Shown piece after piece: positions 47,038-55,755 of a stretch of DNA of 64,000 nucleotides. Source of the DNA: Magnetovibrio sp. (GTDB lineage: Bacteria > Pseudomonadota > Alphaproteobacteria > Rhodospirillales > Magnetovibrionaceae); the NCBI RefSeq assembly GCF_036568125.1, contig NZ_DATCTF010000014.1, forward strand, positions 62,001-126,000, written 5' to 3'. Position 1 is the stretch's first letter. Each line of letters opens with the position of its first letter. Under the pieces are notes generated by a model, which saw only the letters and a list, made by a program, of their open reading frames with translations, ran no database searches and was not told the DNA's origin. The position numbers were made by a program, and so were the translations under genes.

Positions 47038-49146
47038 ATGTCGACTACATACTATCTAGTGCTTGCCTGTGGCCTGCTTGCCGTTCTGTACGGCGCTTAC
47101 GCCATCCGCGCGGTTCTCGCCAAACCCGCCGGCAACGAAAAAATGCAAGAAATAGCCGCTGCGATCCAAGAGGGTGCAGCGGCTTATTTGAATCGACAAT
47201 ACACCACAGTGGCTGTCGTCGGTGTCGTCATCGGCGTTCTGCTGGGCATGCGTCTGGGGTTGTCCGTGGCCATCGGCTACTTCCTCGGTGCAATTTTGTC
47301 CGGCTTGGCTGGATATATCGGCATGAACGTTTCCGTCCGCGCCAATGTGCGCACGGCTGAAGCAGCGCGCTCCGAAGGACTGGCCGGCGGTCTCAACGTC
47401 GCGTTCACCTCCGGCGCCATCACAGGCATGCTGGTGGTTGGTTTGGCGCTGTTGGGCGTGGCGGGCTACTACATTGTGCTGCGCAACCTGTTCGATCCGT
47501 CGAGCACCGAGGGCATGCGCAGCATTCTCGAAGCGTTGGTGGCCTTGGGCTTCGGTGCATCTTTGATCTCCATCTTCGCCCGTTTGGGCGGTGGCATCTT
47601 CACCAAGGGCGCCGACGTCGGCGCCGATTTGGTGGGCAAGATCGAAGCGGGCATTCCCGAAGACGATCCCCGCAACCCCGGCGTGATCGCCGACAACGTC
47701 GGCGACAACGTCGGCGACTGCGCGGGCATGGCCGCGGATTTGTTCGAAACCTATGCGGTGACCGTGGTGGCGACGATGTTGCTGGCCGCGATCTTCTTCA
47801 CCAAAGCGGATCAAGAACTGATGATGCTGTTCCCGCTGGCCGTCGGCGGGGCGTGTATCATCGCATCCGTGATTGCAACGTTCTTCGTCAAGCTGGGCTC
47901 GAACCAGTCGGTGATGGGGGCCTTGTATAAAGGCTTCATCGCTTCGGCCATCATCTCGGCGGGTCTGATCGCGGTGCTGATGTATGTCATGCTCGGCGGT
48001 TTCGACAACATGTACTCGATGAACGACGCCAAAGTCGTTTCGGTTGGACAGCTGTATATCGCCTCTCTGACCGGCCTGGTCGTCACCGGCCTGATCGTGT
48101 GGATCACCGAATATTACACCGGCACCGAACATCGCCCGGTGAAATCGGTGGCCTTGGCCTCGACCACCGGCCATGGCACCAACGTGATCCAAGGTCTGGC
48201 GGTATCGATGGAATCGACCGCTATGCCGGTGTTGGTGATTTGCGGTGGCATCATCGTCAGCTACACCGTCGCGGGCCTGTTCGGCCTAGCGATTTCGGCC
48301 ACCACCATGTTGGCGCTGGCCGGTATCGTGGTGGCGCTGGACGCATTCGGTCCGGTCACCGACAACGCCGGCGGCATCGCCGAAATGGCGGACCTGCCCG
48401 CCGACGTGCGCAACACCACCGACACCTTGGATGCGGTCGGCAACACCACCAAGGCCGTGACCAAGGGTTACGCCATCGGTTCGGCCGGTCTGGCCGCATT
48501 GGTGCTGTTCGCAGCGTACACCGAGGATTTGGTGCACTATTTCCCGACCGTCTACGAACAGGTCAACTTCAGCCTACAGAACCCGTTTGTGGTGATCGGC
48601 CTGTTCGTCGGCGGTTTGCTGCCGTTCCTGTTCGGTTCCATGGGCATGATGGCCGTGGGGCGTGCGGGCGGTCAGGTTGTGATCGAAGTGCGGCGCCAGT
48701 TCAAGGAGATGCCGGGCATCATGGAAGGCACGCAAAAGCCTGACTACGCGCGTTGCGTGGACATGCTGACCAAGACCGCCATCAAGGAAATGGTGGTGCC
48801 GTCGTTGCTGCCGGTTCTGGCGCCGATCATGATGTATTTCATCATCCTCGGCCTCGCGGACCAAGCGGCGGCGTTCTCGGCGCTCGGCGCGATGCTGATG
48901 GGCACCATCGTCACCGGCCTGTTCGTCGCCATTTCGATGACGTCGGGCGGCGGCGCGTGGGACAATGCCAAAAAGTACATCGAAGACGGCCACTATGGCG
49001 GCAAGGGCTCTGACGCCCACCACGCCGCGGTCACCGGCGACACCGTTGGCGATCCTTACAAGGACACCGCGGGACCGGCGATCAACCCGATGATCAAGAT
49101 CATCAACATCGTGGCGATTTTGCTGTTGGCGGTTTTGGCCGGATAA
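47038..49146 (+). CDS. hppA: Proton-translocating membrane pyrophosphatase, K+-independent type
   Basis: The 702-residue protein couples pyrophosphate hydrolysis to proton export. It has about 16 membrane helices. The pyrophosphate site is seen in [20 protein letters not shown], then [20 protein letters not shown] and, later, [13 protein letters not shown]. The K+-dependence position reads [10 protein letters not shown], the Lys form linked to K+-independent enzymes such as that of Rhodospirillum rubrum. ATG 47038 follows GGGGAG; earlier in-frame codons lack family similarity. Confidence 0.96.
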   Translation: MSTTYYLVLACGLLAVLYGAYAIRAVLAKPAGNEKMQEIAAAIQEGAAAYLNRQYTTVAVVGVVIGVLLGMRLGLSVAIGYFLGAILSGLAGYIGMNVSVRANVRTAEAARSEGLAGGLNVAFTSGAITGMLVVGLALLGVAGYYIVLRNLFDPSSTEGMRSILEALVALGFGASLISIFARLGGGIFTKGADVGADLVGKIEAGIPEDDPRNPGVIADNVGDNVGDCAGMAADLFETYAVTVVATMLLAAIFFTKADQELMMLFPLAVGGACIIASVIATFFVKLGSNQSVMGALYKGFIASAIISAGLIAVLMYVMLGGFDNMYSMNDAKVVSVGQLYIASLTGLVVTGLIVWITEYYTGTEHRPVKSVALASTTGHGTNVIQGLAVSMESTAMPVLVICGGIIVSYTVAGLFGLAISATTMLALAGIVVALDAFGPVTDNAGGIAEMADLPADVRNTTDTLDAVGNTTKAVTKGYAIGSAGLAALVLFAAYTEDLVHYFPTVYEQVNFSLQNPFVVIGLFVGGLLPFLFGSMGMMAVGRAGGQVVIEVRRQFKEMPGIMEGTQKPDYARCVDMLTKTAIKEMVVPSLLPVLAPIMMYFIILGLADQAAAFSALGAMLMGTIVTGLFVAISMTSGGGAWDNAKKYIEDGHYGGKGSDAHHAAVTGDTVGDPYKDTAGPAINPMIKIINIVAILLLAVLAG

Positions 49147-49166
49147 ACGCAACACAACGCTCAATG

Positions 49167-49199
49167 AAAACCCCCGAAGGCGCGGCCTTCGGGGGTTTT
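49167..49199. terminator. Intrinsic terminator between hppA and bamE
   Basis: CCCCCGAAGGC / GCCTTCGGGGG is a perfect 11-base-pair stem with a 3-base loop, flanked by AAAA and TTTT. It serves both convergent genes. Confidence 0.93.
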
Positions 49200-49260
49200 C
49201 ATTGTCTGACGGACACGGGATCTGGTGAGCACCGAGCCGAACGGAAAGTCGAGCAGGGGG

Positions 49261-49746
49261 CTATTTCTTCTTGTTGAAACGGCCCAGGTTGCTCAGGAAC
49301 TGCTCGATCATACCCAAGGAGTTGCCCGCCGTGGGCGTCACCCGGTCCACCGGCTCGACCAGTTCCGCGCTGTTTTTGTCGAATACATCGACAGATTTCA
49401 CCACGCCATGTTCGTCGAAAACGATCGCCACGATTTGGCGATCAATCACTTCGGGTGCGAGAAAGGCCAAAGTTTCGGTGCGTTCGGAGATGTAATACCA
49501 AACGTCATTGCCGAAGTTCGCGGTGCTTGAAGGCGATCCCAGCTTGCTCAGAACGTGATCTTGGGTGAACACGCCCGGTTCGACCGCAGCGATGTCGTCC
49601 ATGTGAATGGCGTTGCCGCGAGTGTCGACGCGCGGCGAACATGCGGTCGTCGCGCCCAGCACGATCAAGGAGGCCACCCAAAGCGCGCGGCGACGGGTAC
49701 TTTTGCGGGGTCTATTGTCAGCGGGGGCTTTTTTAATTGTCTTCAT
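49261..49746 (-). CDS. bamE: Outer-membrane assembly lipoprotein BamE
   Basis: BamE is part of the BAM complex that inserts outer-membrane proteins. From ATG 49746 the 161-residue protein has a basic start and a lipoprotein signal (VASLIVLGATTACS, Cys36). The SmpA/OmlA domain follows: PGVFTQDHVLSKLGSPSSTA, WYYISER and VVAIVFDEHG-like strands. It is divergent from the CBP3-like gene, the usual arrangement in alphaproteobacteria. Confidence 0.92.
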   Translation of the reverse strand: MKTIKKAPADNRPRKSTRRRALWVASLIVLGATTACSPRVDTRGNAIHMDDIAAVEPGVFTQDHVLSKLGSPSSTANFGNDVWYYISERTETLAFLAPEVIDRQIVAIVFDEHGVVKSVDVFDKNSAELVEPVDRVTPTAGNSLGMIEQFLSNLGRFNKKK

Positions 49747-49916
49747 TGCCCTACATTCTGCCCAGTGTCTGAGAACCTCGGTTCCTGAGAACACGGCCCT
49801 GATTGAAAAGAGCCCCGAAAATCGCACCTGACGCGGTGCGTGTCAATGCGGGGCGATGCATTTGAGGCCGCAGCATACCCCGAAAACTGAACCAATTGAG
49901 AAAAGTCGATCCCGCC

Positions 49917-50489
49917 ATGAAGGCCTTGCTGAAAAAATTGGGCTTTAGCCGCCCCGATCCCATCGCCGTCGCATGGTACGCGACCGCCGTCAAAGCCGCC
50001 CGGCAAGTCGAATACTTCACCGATTTGGGTGTGCCCGACACCGTGGACGGACGTTTCGACATGATCTCGTTGACCGCCGCCTTGATCAATCGCCGCATCG
50101 GGCTGGTCGACAGCCAACACGCCGCACGCATCCAGGAATTGGCCCAGGAACTATTCGACGTGATGTTCGCCGACATGGACATCAACCTCCGCGAATTGGG
50201 GGTTTCCGACGAGGGCATGAAGCACCGCATCAAACCCATGGCCAGCGCGCATTTGGGACGGGTCAAGGCGTACACCGACGCGCTCAGTGCCGCCAGCGCC
50301 GAAGCCCGGCTGGTGGAATTCACCGACGTCGTGAAACGCAACATTTACCGTGCGGTCGAAGACGACAGCGGCGCACAGACGTTGGCCGCGCGCATGATCG
50401 CACTTTCCGAAGAACTGGACCGTGCCAGCGACGACGACATCCTCAACGCGCGATTCGCGTTTTCCACCCAGGCGGGCGAGGGGCAGTAA
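49917..50489 (+). CDS. Ubiquinol-cytochrome c chaperone (CBP3/UQCC) family protein
   Basis: The 190-residue protein is of the CBP3-like family that helps assemble cytochrome b of complex III in mitochondria. It shows AVAWYATAVKAARQVEYFTD, GVPDTVDGRFDMISLTAAL, LFDVMFADMDINLRELGV and a late HLGRVKAYTDAL segment. A TTG at 49896 is a possible but poorer start. The DUF177 gene begins one base after the stop. Confidence 0.88.
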   Translation: MKALLKKLGFSRPDPIAVAWYATAVKAARQVEYFTDLGVPDTVDGRFDMISLTAALINRRIGLVDSQHAARIQELAQELFDVMFADMDINLRELGVSDEGMKHRIKPMASAHLGRVKAYTDALSAASAEARLVEFTDVVKRNIYRAVEDDSGAQTLAARMIALSEELDRASDDDILNARFAFSTQAGEGQ

Positions 50490-50490
50490 G

Positions 50491-51069
50491 ATGACGCAAG
50501 CTATCACGCCGCCCAAACCCGAACTGTCCCGGATCGTGAGGGTCGAAAAGCTGGGCCTGCAGGAATACGCGCAAGATATCGAGGCCAGCGACCACGAACG
50601 CCAGGCCTTGGCCGAACGTTTCAAGATCGACAGCCTCGATGCGCTTACGGCGCAGGTTTCTTTGCAATTGCTGGCCAACGACGACGTGCTCATGACGGCG
50701 CACTTCGAGGCCCGCGTCACGCAGACCTGCGTGGTCACGCTGGACCCGGTCGAAAGCGAAATATCTGCAAATTTTACAATGACTTATTCACATTCTCCGG
50801 ATGAAGAGGGCGGTCACGACGAAGAGGAATTCGCCGATTTGGACGACGATATCGAGCTGTCCGAGCCGATCATTGACGGAAAAATCGACATCGGTGAAGC
50901 GGTTGCGGAGCAATTGGCACTTGAAATCGACCCCTTTCCCCGCGTAAAAGGCGCTAAGTTCGATGGCTATTCGATCGGGAACAATGGTAAAGATGAACCG
51001 GTTCCCGAGAAAAAGAACCCGTTCGCGGTTCTCTCGAAACTAAAGGTCTCACCGGAAACCTCTGAATAA
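50491..51069 (+). CDS. DUF177 (YceD) family protein
   Basis: The 192-residue protein carries the YceD pattern: two strands, then VTQTCVVTLDPVESEI with the conserved Cys, an acidic middle (DEEEFADLDDDIELSEPI), GKIDIGEAVAEQLALEIDPF and a basic end. YceD is linked to 23S rRNA or ribosome maturation in bacteria and plastids, and its place before rpmF is near universal. Confidence 0.9.
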   Translation: MTQAITPPKPELSRIVRVEKLGLQEYAQDIEASDHERQALAERFKIDSLDALTAQVSLQLLANDDVLMTAHFEARVTQTCVVTLDPVESEISANFTMTYSHSPDEEGGHDEEEFADLDDDIELSEPIIDGKIDIGEAVAEQLALEIDPFPRVKGAKFDGYSIGNNGKDEPVPEKKNPFAVLSKLKVSPETSE

Positions 51070-51179
51070 GAGGGGCGAAACGCTTGCCCCGGCGTCCTTT
51101 TTTGGTTAAGTAAGCACCCCTTGGCACCGTGCCGAGGGCACACCCTGTTGGGGTGTTTGTAATTTTAAGGAATGTTAAG

Positions 51180-51365
51180 ATGGCTGTTCCCAAGCATAAA
51201 GTCACGACCTCCAAGCGCAACATGCGCCGTTCGCACGACGCGCTGAAGGGCAACACCTACGAAGAATGCCCGTCGTGTGGCGAACTGAAGCGTCCGCACC
51301 ACGTGTGCGAAGCTTGCGGTCAGTACAACAACCGCGAAGTCGTCACCGCCGAAGACGCCGCCTGA
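51180..51365 (+). CDS. rpmF: 50S ribosomal protein L32
   Basis: The 61-residue protein starts [20 protein letters not shown] and has the zinc ribbon [24 protein letters not shown] precedes the start. A CACCC-TGTTG-GGGTG hairpin with T-rich tail at 51141-51165 lies in its leader and might be regulatory. Confidence 0.97.
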   Translation: MAVPKHKVTTSKRNMRRSHDALKGNTYEECPSCGELKRPHHVCEACGQYNNREVVTAEDAA

Positions 51366-51413
51366 TTTCGTTTCAGGCGTTCTGCCCCTTTGGCCCTGAG
51401 GACTTAGCGCATC

Positions 51414-52466
51414 GTGTCGCAACACATTACCCTCTCTATTGACGCCATGGGCGGCGACAACGCGCCGGCCATGGTCGTTGAGGGCATGGACATGGCCCTT
51501 CGGGACCTGCCCGGCACGAAGTTTATCGTCTACGGTCGCTCCGAGCAGTTGGTCCCGTTGCTGGAAAAGTTTCCGAAACTGTCCGCAAACGTAGATCTGC
51601 GCCACACCGACGACGTTGTCAGCAACGATGAAAAGCCCGGTATCGCTTTGCGGTCCGGGCGTCAGTCGTCTATGCGCAAAGCCATCGACGCGGTCGGCCA
51701 ACACGAGGCCGACGGCGTCGTGTCCGCGGGTAACACCGGCGCGCTGATGGCGATGGCCAAATTCGTGCTGAAAACGCTGCCCGGCATCGACCGTCCGGCG
51801 ATCGCGTCGCTGTTGCCGACCATGCGCGGCGAAAGCGTGATGCTCGATCTCGGCGCGAATATCCAGTGCGATGCGGAAAACTTGGTGCAGTTCGCGGTGA
51901 TGGGCGAGGTGTTCGCGCGCAACGTGCTGCACATCGAAAAACCCTCGATCGGCATCCTCAACGTCGGCACCGAGGTGCTCAAGGGCAATGATTCGGTCAA
52001 GCAGGCGGCCGCGATCTTGAGCGAGACCAAACTGCCGATCGACTTTTACGGCTTCGTCGAAGGCGACGACATCGGCAAAGGCACGGTCGATGTGGTGGTC
52101 ACCGACGGCTTTACCGGCAACGTCGCGCTGAAAACCGTCGAGGGCACGGCCAAACTGTTCGCCGGCGCGCTGAAGCAGGAATTGATGAAGTCGCTCCCCG
52201 GCAAGATCGGCGCACTGGTGGCCAAGCCGGCGATTGATTCCTTTCGCGAGCGATTCGATCCACGCCGCTACAACGGCGCGATGTTTCTTGGCCTTGGCGG
52301 CATCTGCGTGAAAAGCCACGGCGGCACGGATGCCCTTGGTTTCTGCTATGCAATCAAAGTTGCGCACGAACTGGTCACGGATCAGTTGAATGAGGGCATC
52401 AAGGAGGACTATGCTCGGTTCAGTTCCGAACACCACTCCATCCCCCTCATAGCTGCGGAAGATTGA
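51414..52466 (+). CDS. plsX: Phosphate acyltransferase PlsX
   Basis: PlsX makes acyl-phosphate from acyl-ACP for phospholipid synthesis. The 350-residue protein has [51 protein letters not shown], and [18 protein letters not shown]. It starts with GTG 51414 and overlaps fabH at its stop (TGATG). Confidence 0.96.
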   Translation: MSQHITLSIDAMGGDNAPAMVVEGMDMALRDLPGTKFIVYGRSEQLVPLLEKFPKLSANVDLRHTDDVVSNDEKPGIALRSGRQSSMRKAIDAVGQHEADGVVSAGNTGALMAMAKFVLKTLPGIDRPAIASLLPTMRGESVMLDLGANIQCDAENLVQFAVMGEVFARNVLHIEKPSIGILNVGTEVLKGNDSVKQAAAILSETKLPIDFYGFVEGDDIGKGTVDVVVTDGFTGNVALKTVEGTAKLFAGALKQELMKSLPGKIGALVAKPAIDSFRERFDPRRYNGAMFLGLGGICVKSHGGTDALGFCYAIKVAHELVTDQLNEGIKEDYARFSSEHHSIPLIAAED

Positions 52467-53437
52467 TGGCCTATTGTTCCCGTATCATCGGCACCGGCTC
52501 GCATTTGCCGGACCAAATCATGACCAACGCTCAGTTGGTCGAAAAACTCGACACCTCCGACGAGTGGATCGTTGAGCGTACCGGCATCCGCGAACGGCGC
52601 ATTGCGCGTGTCGGGGAAAGCACCTCGGCGCTGGCGTTCCAGGCTGCTGAAAACGCGCTCGAAGCGGCTGAAATCAGTGCCCAGGACCTCGATCTGGTGA
52701 TCGTCGCCACGACCACACCCGACAACACCTTTCCGTCCACCGCAACCAAGGTTCAAGCCATGCTCGGCATGGATCACGGCGCGGCGTTCGACGTTCAGGC
52801 GGTGTGTTCGGGCTTCATCTACGCTCTTTCGGTCGCCGACAATTTCATCCGCGCGGGGCAGGCGAAAAACGTCCTGGTCATCGGCGCCGAAGTGATGACG
52901 CGCATTTTGGATTGGGAAGACCGCGCGACCTGCGTGCTGTTCGGCGACGGCGCGGGCGCGGTGGTCTTGCAAGCGCAAGAAATTGAAGCGGGCGAGCAAA
53001 TCGGCATTCTGTCAACCCACCTGCATTCCGACGGCAAGCTGCGCGATCTGCTGTACGTCGACGGCGGTCCCGGCACCGACGGCAACGTCGGCAAGCTGCG
53101 CATGTTGGGCCGCGAAGTGTTCCGCCATGCCGTCACCAACCTGGCCGCCGTGGTCGGGGAGGCTCTGGAAGCCAACGGCCTCAGCCAAACCGACATCGAC
53201 TGGTTGGTACCGCATCAGGCCAATAAGCGCATTCTCGACGGCACCGCCCGCAAGCTGGGCCTGAGCGCCGAACAAGTGGTGGTCACCGTGGATCGCCACG
53301 CCAACACCTCCGCCGCGTCGGTGCCCCTGGCGCTGGACGAAGCGGTGCGCGACGGGCGCATTCAACCGGGCCAATTGGTGTTGATGGAAGCCATGGGCGG
53401 CGGTTTGACTTGGGGCGCGGCCCTGGTGCGCTGGTAG
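52466..53437 (+). CDS. fabH: 3-oxoacyl-[acyl-carrier-protein] synthase III
   Basis: FabH starts fatty-acid chains from acetyl-CoA and malonyl-ACP. The 323-residue protein has [18 protein letters not shown], the catalytic Cys in [12 protein letters not shown], His in [10 protein letters not shown] and Asn in [14 protein letters not shown]. The start is ATG 52466, one base into the plsX stop. Confidence 0.97.
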   Translation: MAYCSRIIGTGSHLPDQIMTNAQLVEKLDTSDEWIVERTGIRERRIARVGESTSALAFQAAENALEAAEISAQDLDLVIVATTTPDNTFPSTATKVQAMLGMDHGAAFDVQAVCSGFIYALSVADNFIRAGQAKNVLVIGAEVMTRILDWEDRATCVLFGDGAGAVVLQAQEIEAGEQIGILSTHLHSDGKLRDLLYVDGGPGTDGNVGKLRMLGREVFRHAVTNLAAVVGEALEANGLSQTDIDWLVPHQANKRILDGTARKLGLSAEQVVVTVDRHANTSAASVPLALDEAVRDGRIQPGQLVLMEAMGGGLTWGAALVRW

Positions 53438-53534
53438 AATCCACCACCGTCACCTTCTTCAAACACGCATGGTTTGCACTGCACCATGAGGGGCCTGCGA
53501 AGCAGATTCATATCGCTGCCCCATCCCTTTGATA

Positions 53535-53563
53535 TTGACGGCTTTTGTTCGTCGCGATAGGCT
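53535..53563 (+). promoter_or_regulatory. Candidate sigma-70 promoter of ihfA
   Basis: TTGACG (53535-53540) and TAGGCT (53558-53563) are 17 bases apart, about 30 bases before the ihfA start codon. Confidence 0.55.
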
Positions 53564-53594
53564 CTGTATATCAACCTTTGAAAGGGGTGGGTGG

Positions 53595-53906
53595 ATGTCC
53601 AACCGTACCATTACCCGCGCACAGCTGAGCGAAGCCGTTTATCAGGAAGTCGGCCTGTCCCGCAACGAGTCTGCGGACTTGCTGGAAGCGGTCTTGTCGA
53701 TGATGTCGGATGCGCTCGCAGCCGACGAAACGGTGAAGATTTCCTCGTTTGGGAGCTTCTCGGTTCGTCAGAAGGGCCAACGTATCGGCCGCAACCCGAA
53801 AACCGGCGAAGAGGTTCCGATCCTCCCGCGCAAGGTTTTGGTGTTCCGTCCTTCGCAGGTCATGAAGGCCCGCATCAACGCCAAGCGTGCACCGAAGGCT
53901 TCTTGA
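53595..53906 (+). CDS. ihfA: Integration host factor subunit alpha
   Basis: IhfA with IhfB bends DNA. The 103-residue protein has [39 protein letters not shown] and [20 protein letters not shown]; the intercalating Pro lies in [16 protein letters not shown] precedes ATG 53595. Confidence 0.97.
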   Translation: MSNRTITRAQLSEAVYQEVGLSRNESADLLEAVLSMMSDALAADETVKISSFGSFSVRQKGQRIGRNPKTGEEVPILPRKVLVFRPSQVMKARINAKRAPKAS

Positions 53907-53913
53907 GCCGCGC

Positions 53914-54426
53914 ATGGCCGAGACGCCCGAAACGCCTGAGAAACCTGTGAAGCACAACGACACCGGCGCAAAGTCCCGAAGCGCACAAAAGTCAGATCAA
54001 GCTTTTCGCACCATCAGTGAGGTGGCCGATGAGCTTGACTTGCCGCAACACGTGTTGCGCTTTTGGGAAACCAAATTCAATCAAATTTCACCGATGAAAC
54101 GTGGCGGCGGGCGACGTTATTACCGCCCCGAAGACGTCGAACTGCTGCGCACCATCAAGGCGCTGCTGCACTATGATGGCTACACCATCAAAGGCGTGCA
54201 AAAGCTGCTCAGCGCGGGCGGCGTCAAAAATCTCCCCACGACGAACACGGCAGCGCACGCCGGCGATTCCTCACACCATGACCTCCAAACGCCATCGAAA
54301 CATGAGGAAGCGGCGCAAACACCGGTTTTGAGCGATACGGAACACGGTCTCGATGCCACGAAATTGGCGGTTTTGGTCCGCGAATTGGAAGAAATCCGCG
54401 ATCATCTGAAAAAAACCGCATCTTGA
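53914..54426 (+). CDS. MerR family transcriptional regulator
   Basis: The 170-residue protein has a polar N-terminal tail, then a MerR HTH (about 40-110: [40 protein letters not shown]). The C-terminus is polar (Ser/His/Thr-rich) and ends in a short helix ([15 protein letters not shown]). It lacks metal-binding cysteines. It follows ihfA after 7 bases, the common alphaproteobacterial ihfA-merR pair upstream of tRNA-Pro. Confidence 0.92.
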   Translation: MAETPETPEKPVKHNDTGAKSRSAQKSDQAFRTISEVADELDLPQHVLRFWETKFNQISPMKRGGGRRYYRPEDVELLRTIKALLHYDGYTIKGVQKLLSAGGVKNLPTTNTAAHAGDSSHHDLQTPSKHEEAAQTPVLSDTEHGLDATKLAVLVRELEEIRDHLKKTAS

Positions 54427-54437
54427 TGCTTGAGCCG

Positions 54438-54466
54438 TTGCAACGGGCGAGACCAGCGCGTATATT
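54438..54466 (+). promoter_or_regulatory. Candidate sigma-70 promoter of tRNA-Pro
   Basis: TTGCAA (54438-54443) and TATATT (54461-54466) are separated by exactly 17 bases. The predicted start is about 40 bases before the mature tRNA. Confidence 0.7.
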
Positions 54467-54513
54467 CGCGCCGATTCCAGTCCCCGCAAGGACTTAAGTA
54501 ATCACCATACTGT

Positions 54514-54590
<77 letters not shown>

Positions 54591-54596
54591 AAATAC

Positions 54597-54628
54597 GGGG
54601 TTGAGCCTTACGGCTCAGCCCCTTATTT
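54597..54628 (+). terminator. Intrinsic terminator after tRNA-Pro
   Basis: The stem GGGGTTGAGCC / GGCTCAGCCCC (one T-G wobble) with loop TTAC is followed by TTATTTGT. Confidence 0.85.
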
Positions 54629-54740
54629 GTGCCCGAACGGGGCGTACGTTTGCCAATATGGTATGGGCTGGCGCATGCCTTCACTGTTTTGTATGATCAT
54701 TTCGGCAGAGCGCCCATCCGTTCTGGATGGCGTGCAACAA

Positions 54741-54820
54741 AGAAAAAGGCCGGTTGTTCAACAACCGACCAAAGTTTAAGTGCTCTTGAGGGTAGGGAAG
54801 AGCTCAAAGGAGCCCGCCTG
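54741..54820 (-). ncRNA. Candidate small RNA, tandem copy 1
   Basis: Read on the minus strand: a 5' hairpin GGGCTC-CTTT-GAGCTC (54815-54800), a single-stranded segment TTCCCTACCCTCAAGAGCAC then TTAAACTTT (54799-54771), and a terminator hairpin GGTCGGTTG...CAACCGGCC (54770-54748) with TTTTTC. The non-Watson-Crick pair in each stem is G-U on this strand but A-C on the plus strand, which supports minus transcription. The middle segment matches copy 2 at 26 of 27 aligned bases. The exact 5' end is inferred; no clear -10 box was seen. Confidence 0.65.
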
Positions 54821-54853
54821 CAAATAACCTTCACACGTGCCCCCATGCGGTGC

Positions 54854-54869
54854 TGTGACGTTGATCACA
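54854..54869. promoter_or_regulatory. CRP-type site TGTGA-N6-TCACA upstream of sRNA copy 1
   Basis: Both half-sites match the CRP/GlxR consensus exactly. The centre is 46.5 bases before the first base of the copy 1 hairpin, a position suited to activation at the promoter. Confidence 0.6.
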
Positions 54870-54875
54870 CCAGCC

Positions 54876-54958
54876 CCCAAAAAAAGCCGACTGCAACAGC
54901 AGTCGGCTAAAGTTTGTGCTCTTGAGGGAAGGGAAGGGTTCGACATGAACCCATCCAC
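54876..54958 (-). ncRNA. Candidate small RNA, tandem copy 2
   Basis: Read on the minus strand: hairpin GGGTTC-ATGTC-GAACCC (54952-54936), segment TTCCCTTCCCTCAAGAGCAC then AAACTTT (54935-54909), and a perfect 10-base-pair terminator AGCCGACTGC-TGTT-GCAGTCGGCT (54908-54885) with a T-run to about 54878. Order, spacing and the middle segment copy the first RNA, while the stems differ in sequence but still pair. The C/U-rich part (CCCTTCCCT) could bind Shine-Dalgarno sequences. The 5' end is inferred. Confidence 0.68.
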
Positions 54959-54991
54959 ACACACACTTTGACTCTTTTGCGCGCCGCCGGC

Positions 54992-55007
54992 TGTGACGAC
55001 TGTCACA
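54992..55007. promoter_or_regulatory. CRP-type site TGTGA-N6-TCACA upstream of sRNA copy 2
   Basis: Perfect half-sites, centred 47.5 bases before the copy 2 hairpin, nearly the same spacing as at copy 1. On the minus strand both sites are followed by GC after TCACA. Confidence 0.6.
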
Positions 55008-55075
55008 GGTAGATATTTTTGTGCGAAAACAATGACCTGTAATACACAACATAAGTGCGTTATATTTATATGCAG

Positions 55076-55099
55076 TGGTTCCGACTATAATTAGAACCA
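55076..55099 (+). promoter_or_regulatory. Operator-like repeat TGGTTC-N12-GAACCA enclosing a TATAAT
   Basis: Perfect 6-base arms enclose TATAAT (55086-55091), a consensus -10 box about 43 bases before the next start codon. No good -35 box is visible. A repressor bound here would block the promoter, though this is inference. Confidence 0.5.
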
Positions 55100-55133
55100 T
55101 ATGATCAGTTGGCTACGTATGGGAGCTACGTCC

Positions 55134-55487
55134 ATGAGCGAAGCACACACAGACGACTACAAAAAAATGATGAACCAAAAGCGGTTTCTCAACGAAATCG
55201 AACAAGGTATTCGGATCGCCAACCGCGAAATCATCCACAAACGCATTCCCACACTGAGCAAAGACACCGTTTTGTCGTTCGCGGTCGCCATCGCACGTCT
55301 GCGCACGCGGTATCTGGAAGCCTCGTTCCGCGCTGCCGATGCCGATCACGGCGAAGCGCTGACGCCAGACGAAATCGAAGAGCTGCGTATGCACCGCGAA
55401 GCCTATGAAGAGACCAAAAAAGCTTTCGAGGCCCTGCGTTACGCCATCGAGCAAGGTTATGTCGATGTCGAAATGAGTGAAGAGTAA
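55134..55487 (+). CDS. Small helical protein of unknown function
   Basis: The 117-residue cytoplasmic protein is almost entirely helical and charged, with MMNQKRFLNEIEQGIRIANR, LSFAVAIARLRTRYLEASFR and EAYEETKKAFEALRYAIEQG segments that could form a helical bundle. I know no matching family. GGGAG eight bases upstream fixes ATG 55134 over in-frame ATGs at 55101 and 55119. Confidence 0.72.
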   Translation: MSEAHTDDYKKMMNQKRFLNEIEQGIRIANREIIHKRIPTLSKDTVLSFAVAIARLRTRYLEASFRAADADHGEALTPDEIEELRMHREAYEETKKAFEALRYAIEQGYVDVEMSEE

Positions 55488-55599
55488 ATCGTACATTCCG
55501 TTGCCACGATGCAACAAATGGACTGCGTACGAAGTTATTAGGTTTCAATCCGTTCAAGTAATTGTGAATGGCATTTCGGATTTCAGTCTCTAAATCTAA

Positions 55600-55721
55600 T
55601 TGAAGACGTCCGCTTTCGGCTCAACTCCTCCTTCCCCCCACATCACCGCTGAGCCGGAGCGGACGGAAAATCCAAACGACAAACTCTCCCCGTAGATCTT
55701 TCTACGGGGCGTTTTGTTTTT
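55600..55721 (+). ncRNA. Candidate small RNA with anti-Shine-Dalgarno loop and terminator
   Basis: A 15-pair stem, GTCCGCTTTCGGCTCA (55608-55623) with TGAGCCGGAGCGGAC (55650-55664), encloses a 26-base loop beginning ACTCCTCCTTCCCCCC. A second perfect stem CCCCGTAGA-TCTT-TCTACGGGG (55688-55709) followed by CGTTTTGTTTTT is an intrinsic terminator. The one wobble is T-G on this strand. The CUCCUCC loop recalls alphaproteobacterial sRNAs with anti-SD loops. The 5' end and promoter are not defined. Confidence 0.6.
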
Positions 55722-55755
55722 AGGGGGATTTTCAGGTGTTGGTGAGAGCTGGGCG

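Noticed and set aside
54741-54958. The tandem repeat as a REP-type or mobile repeat
   Set aside because: Each unit is oriented, carries a T-run on one side only and a separate 5' hairpin plus an upstream operator, which fits transcripts better than a simple repeat; the stems are not identical as mobile repeats would be.
54591-55133. An integrated element next to tRNA-Pro
   Set aside because: No integrase gene, no repeat of the tRNA 3' end and no transposase remnant are visible.
55491-55533. An imperfect hairpin (CGTAC ... GTACG with GTTGC ... GCAAC inside) after the 55134 gene
   Set aside because: There is no T-run and there are several mismatches; too weak to call a terminator or RNA gene.
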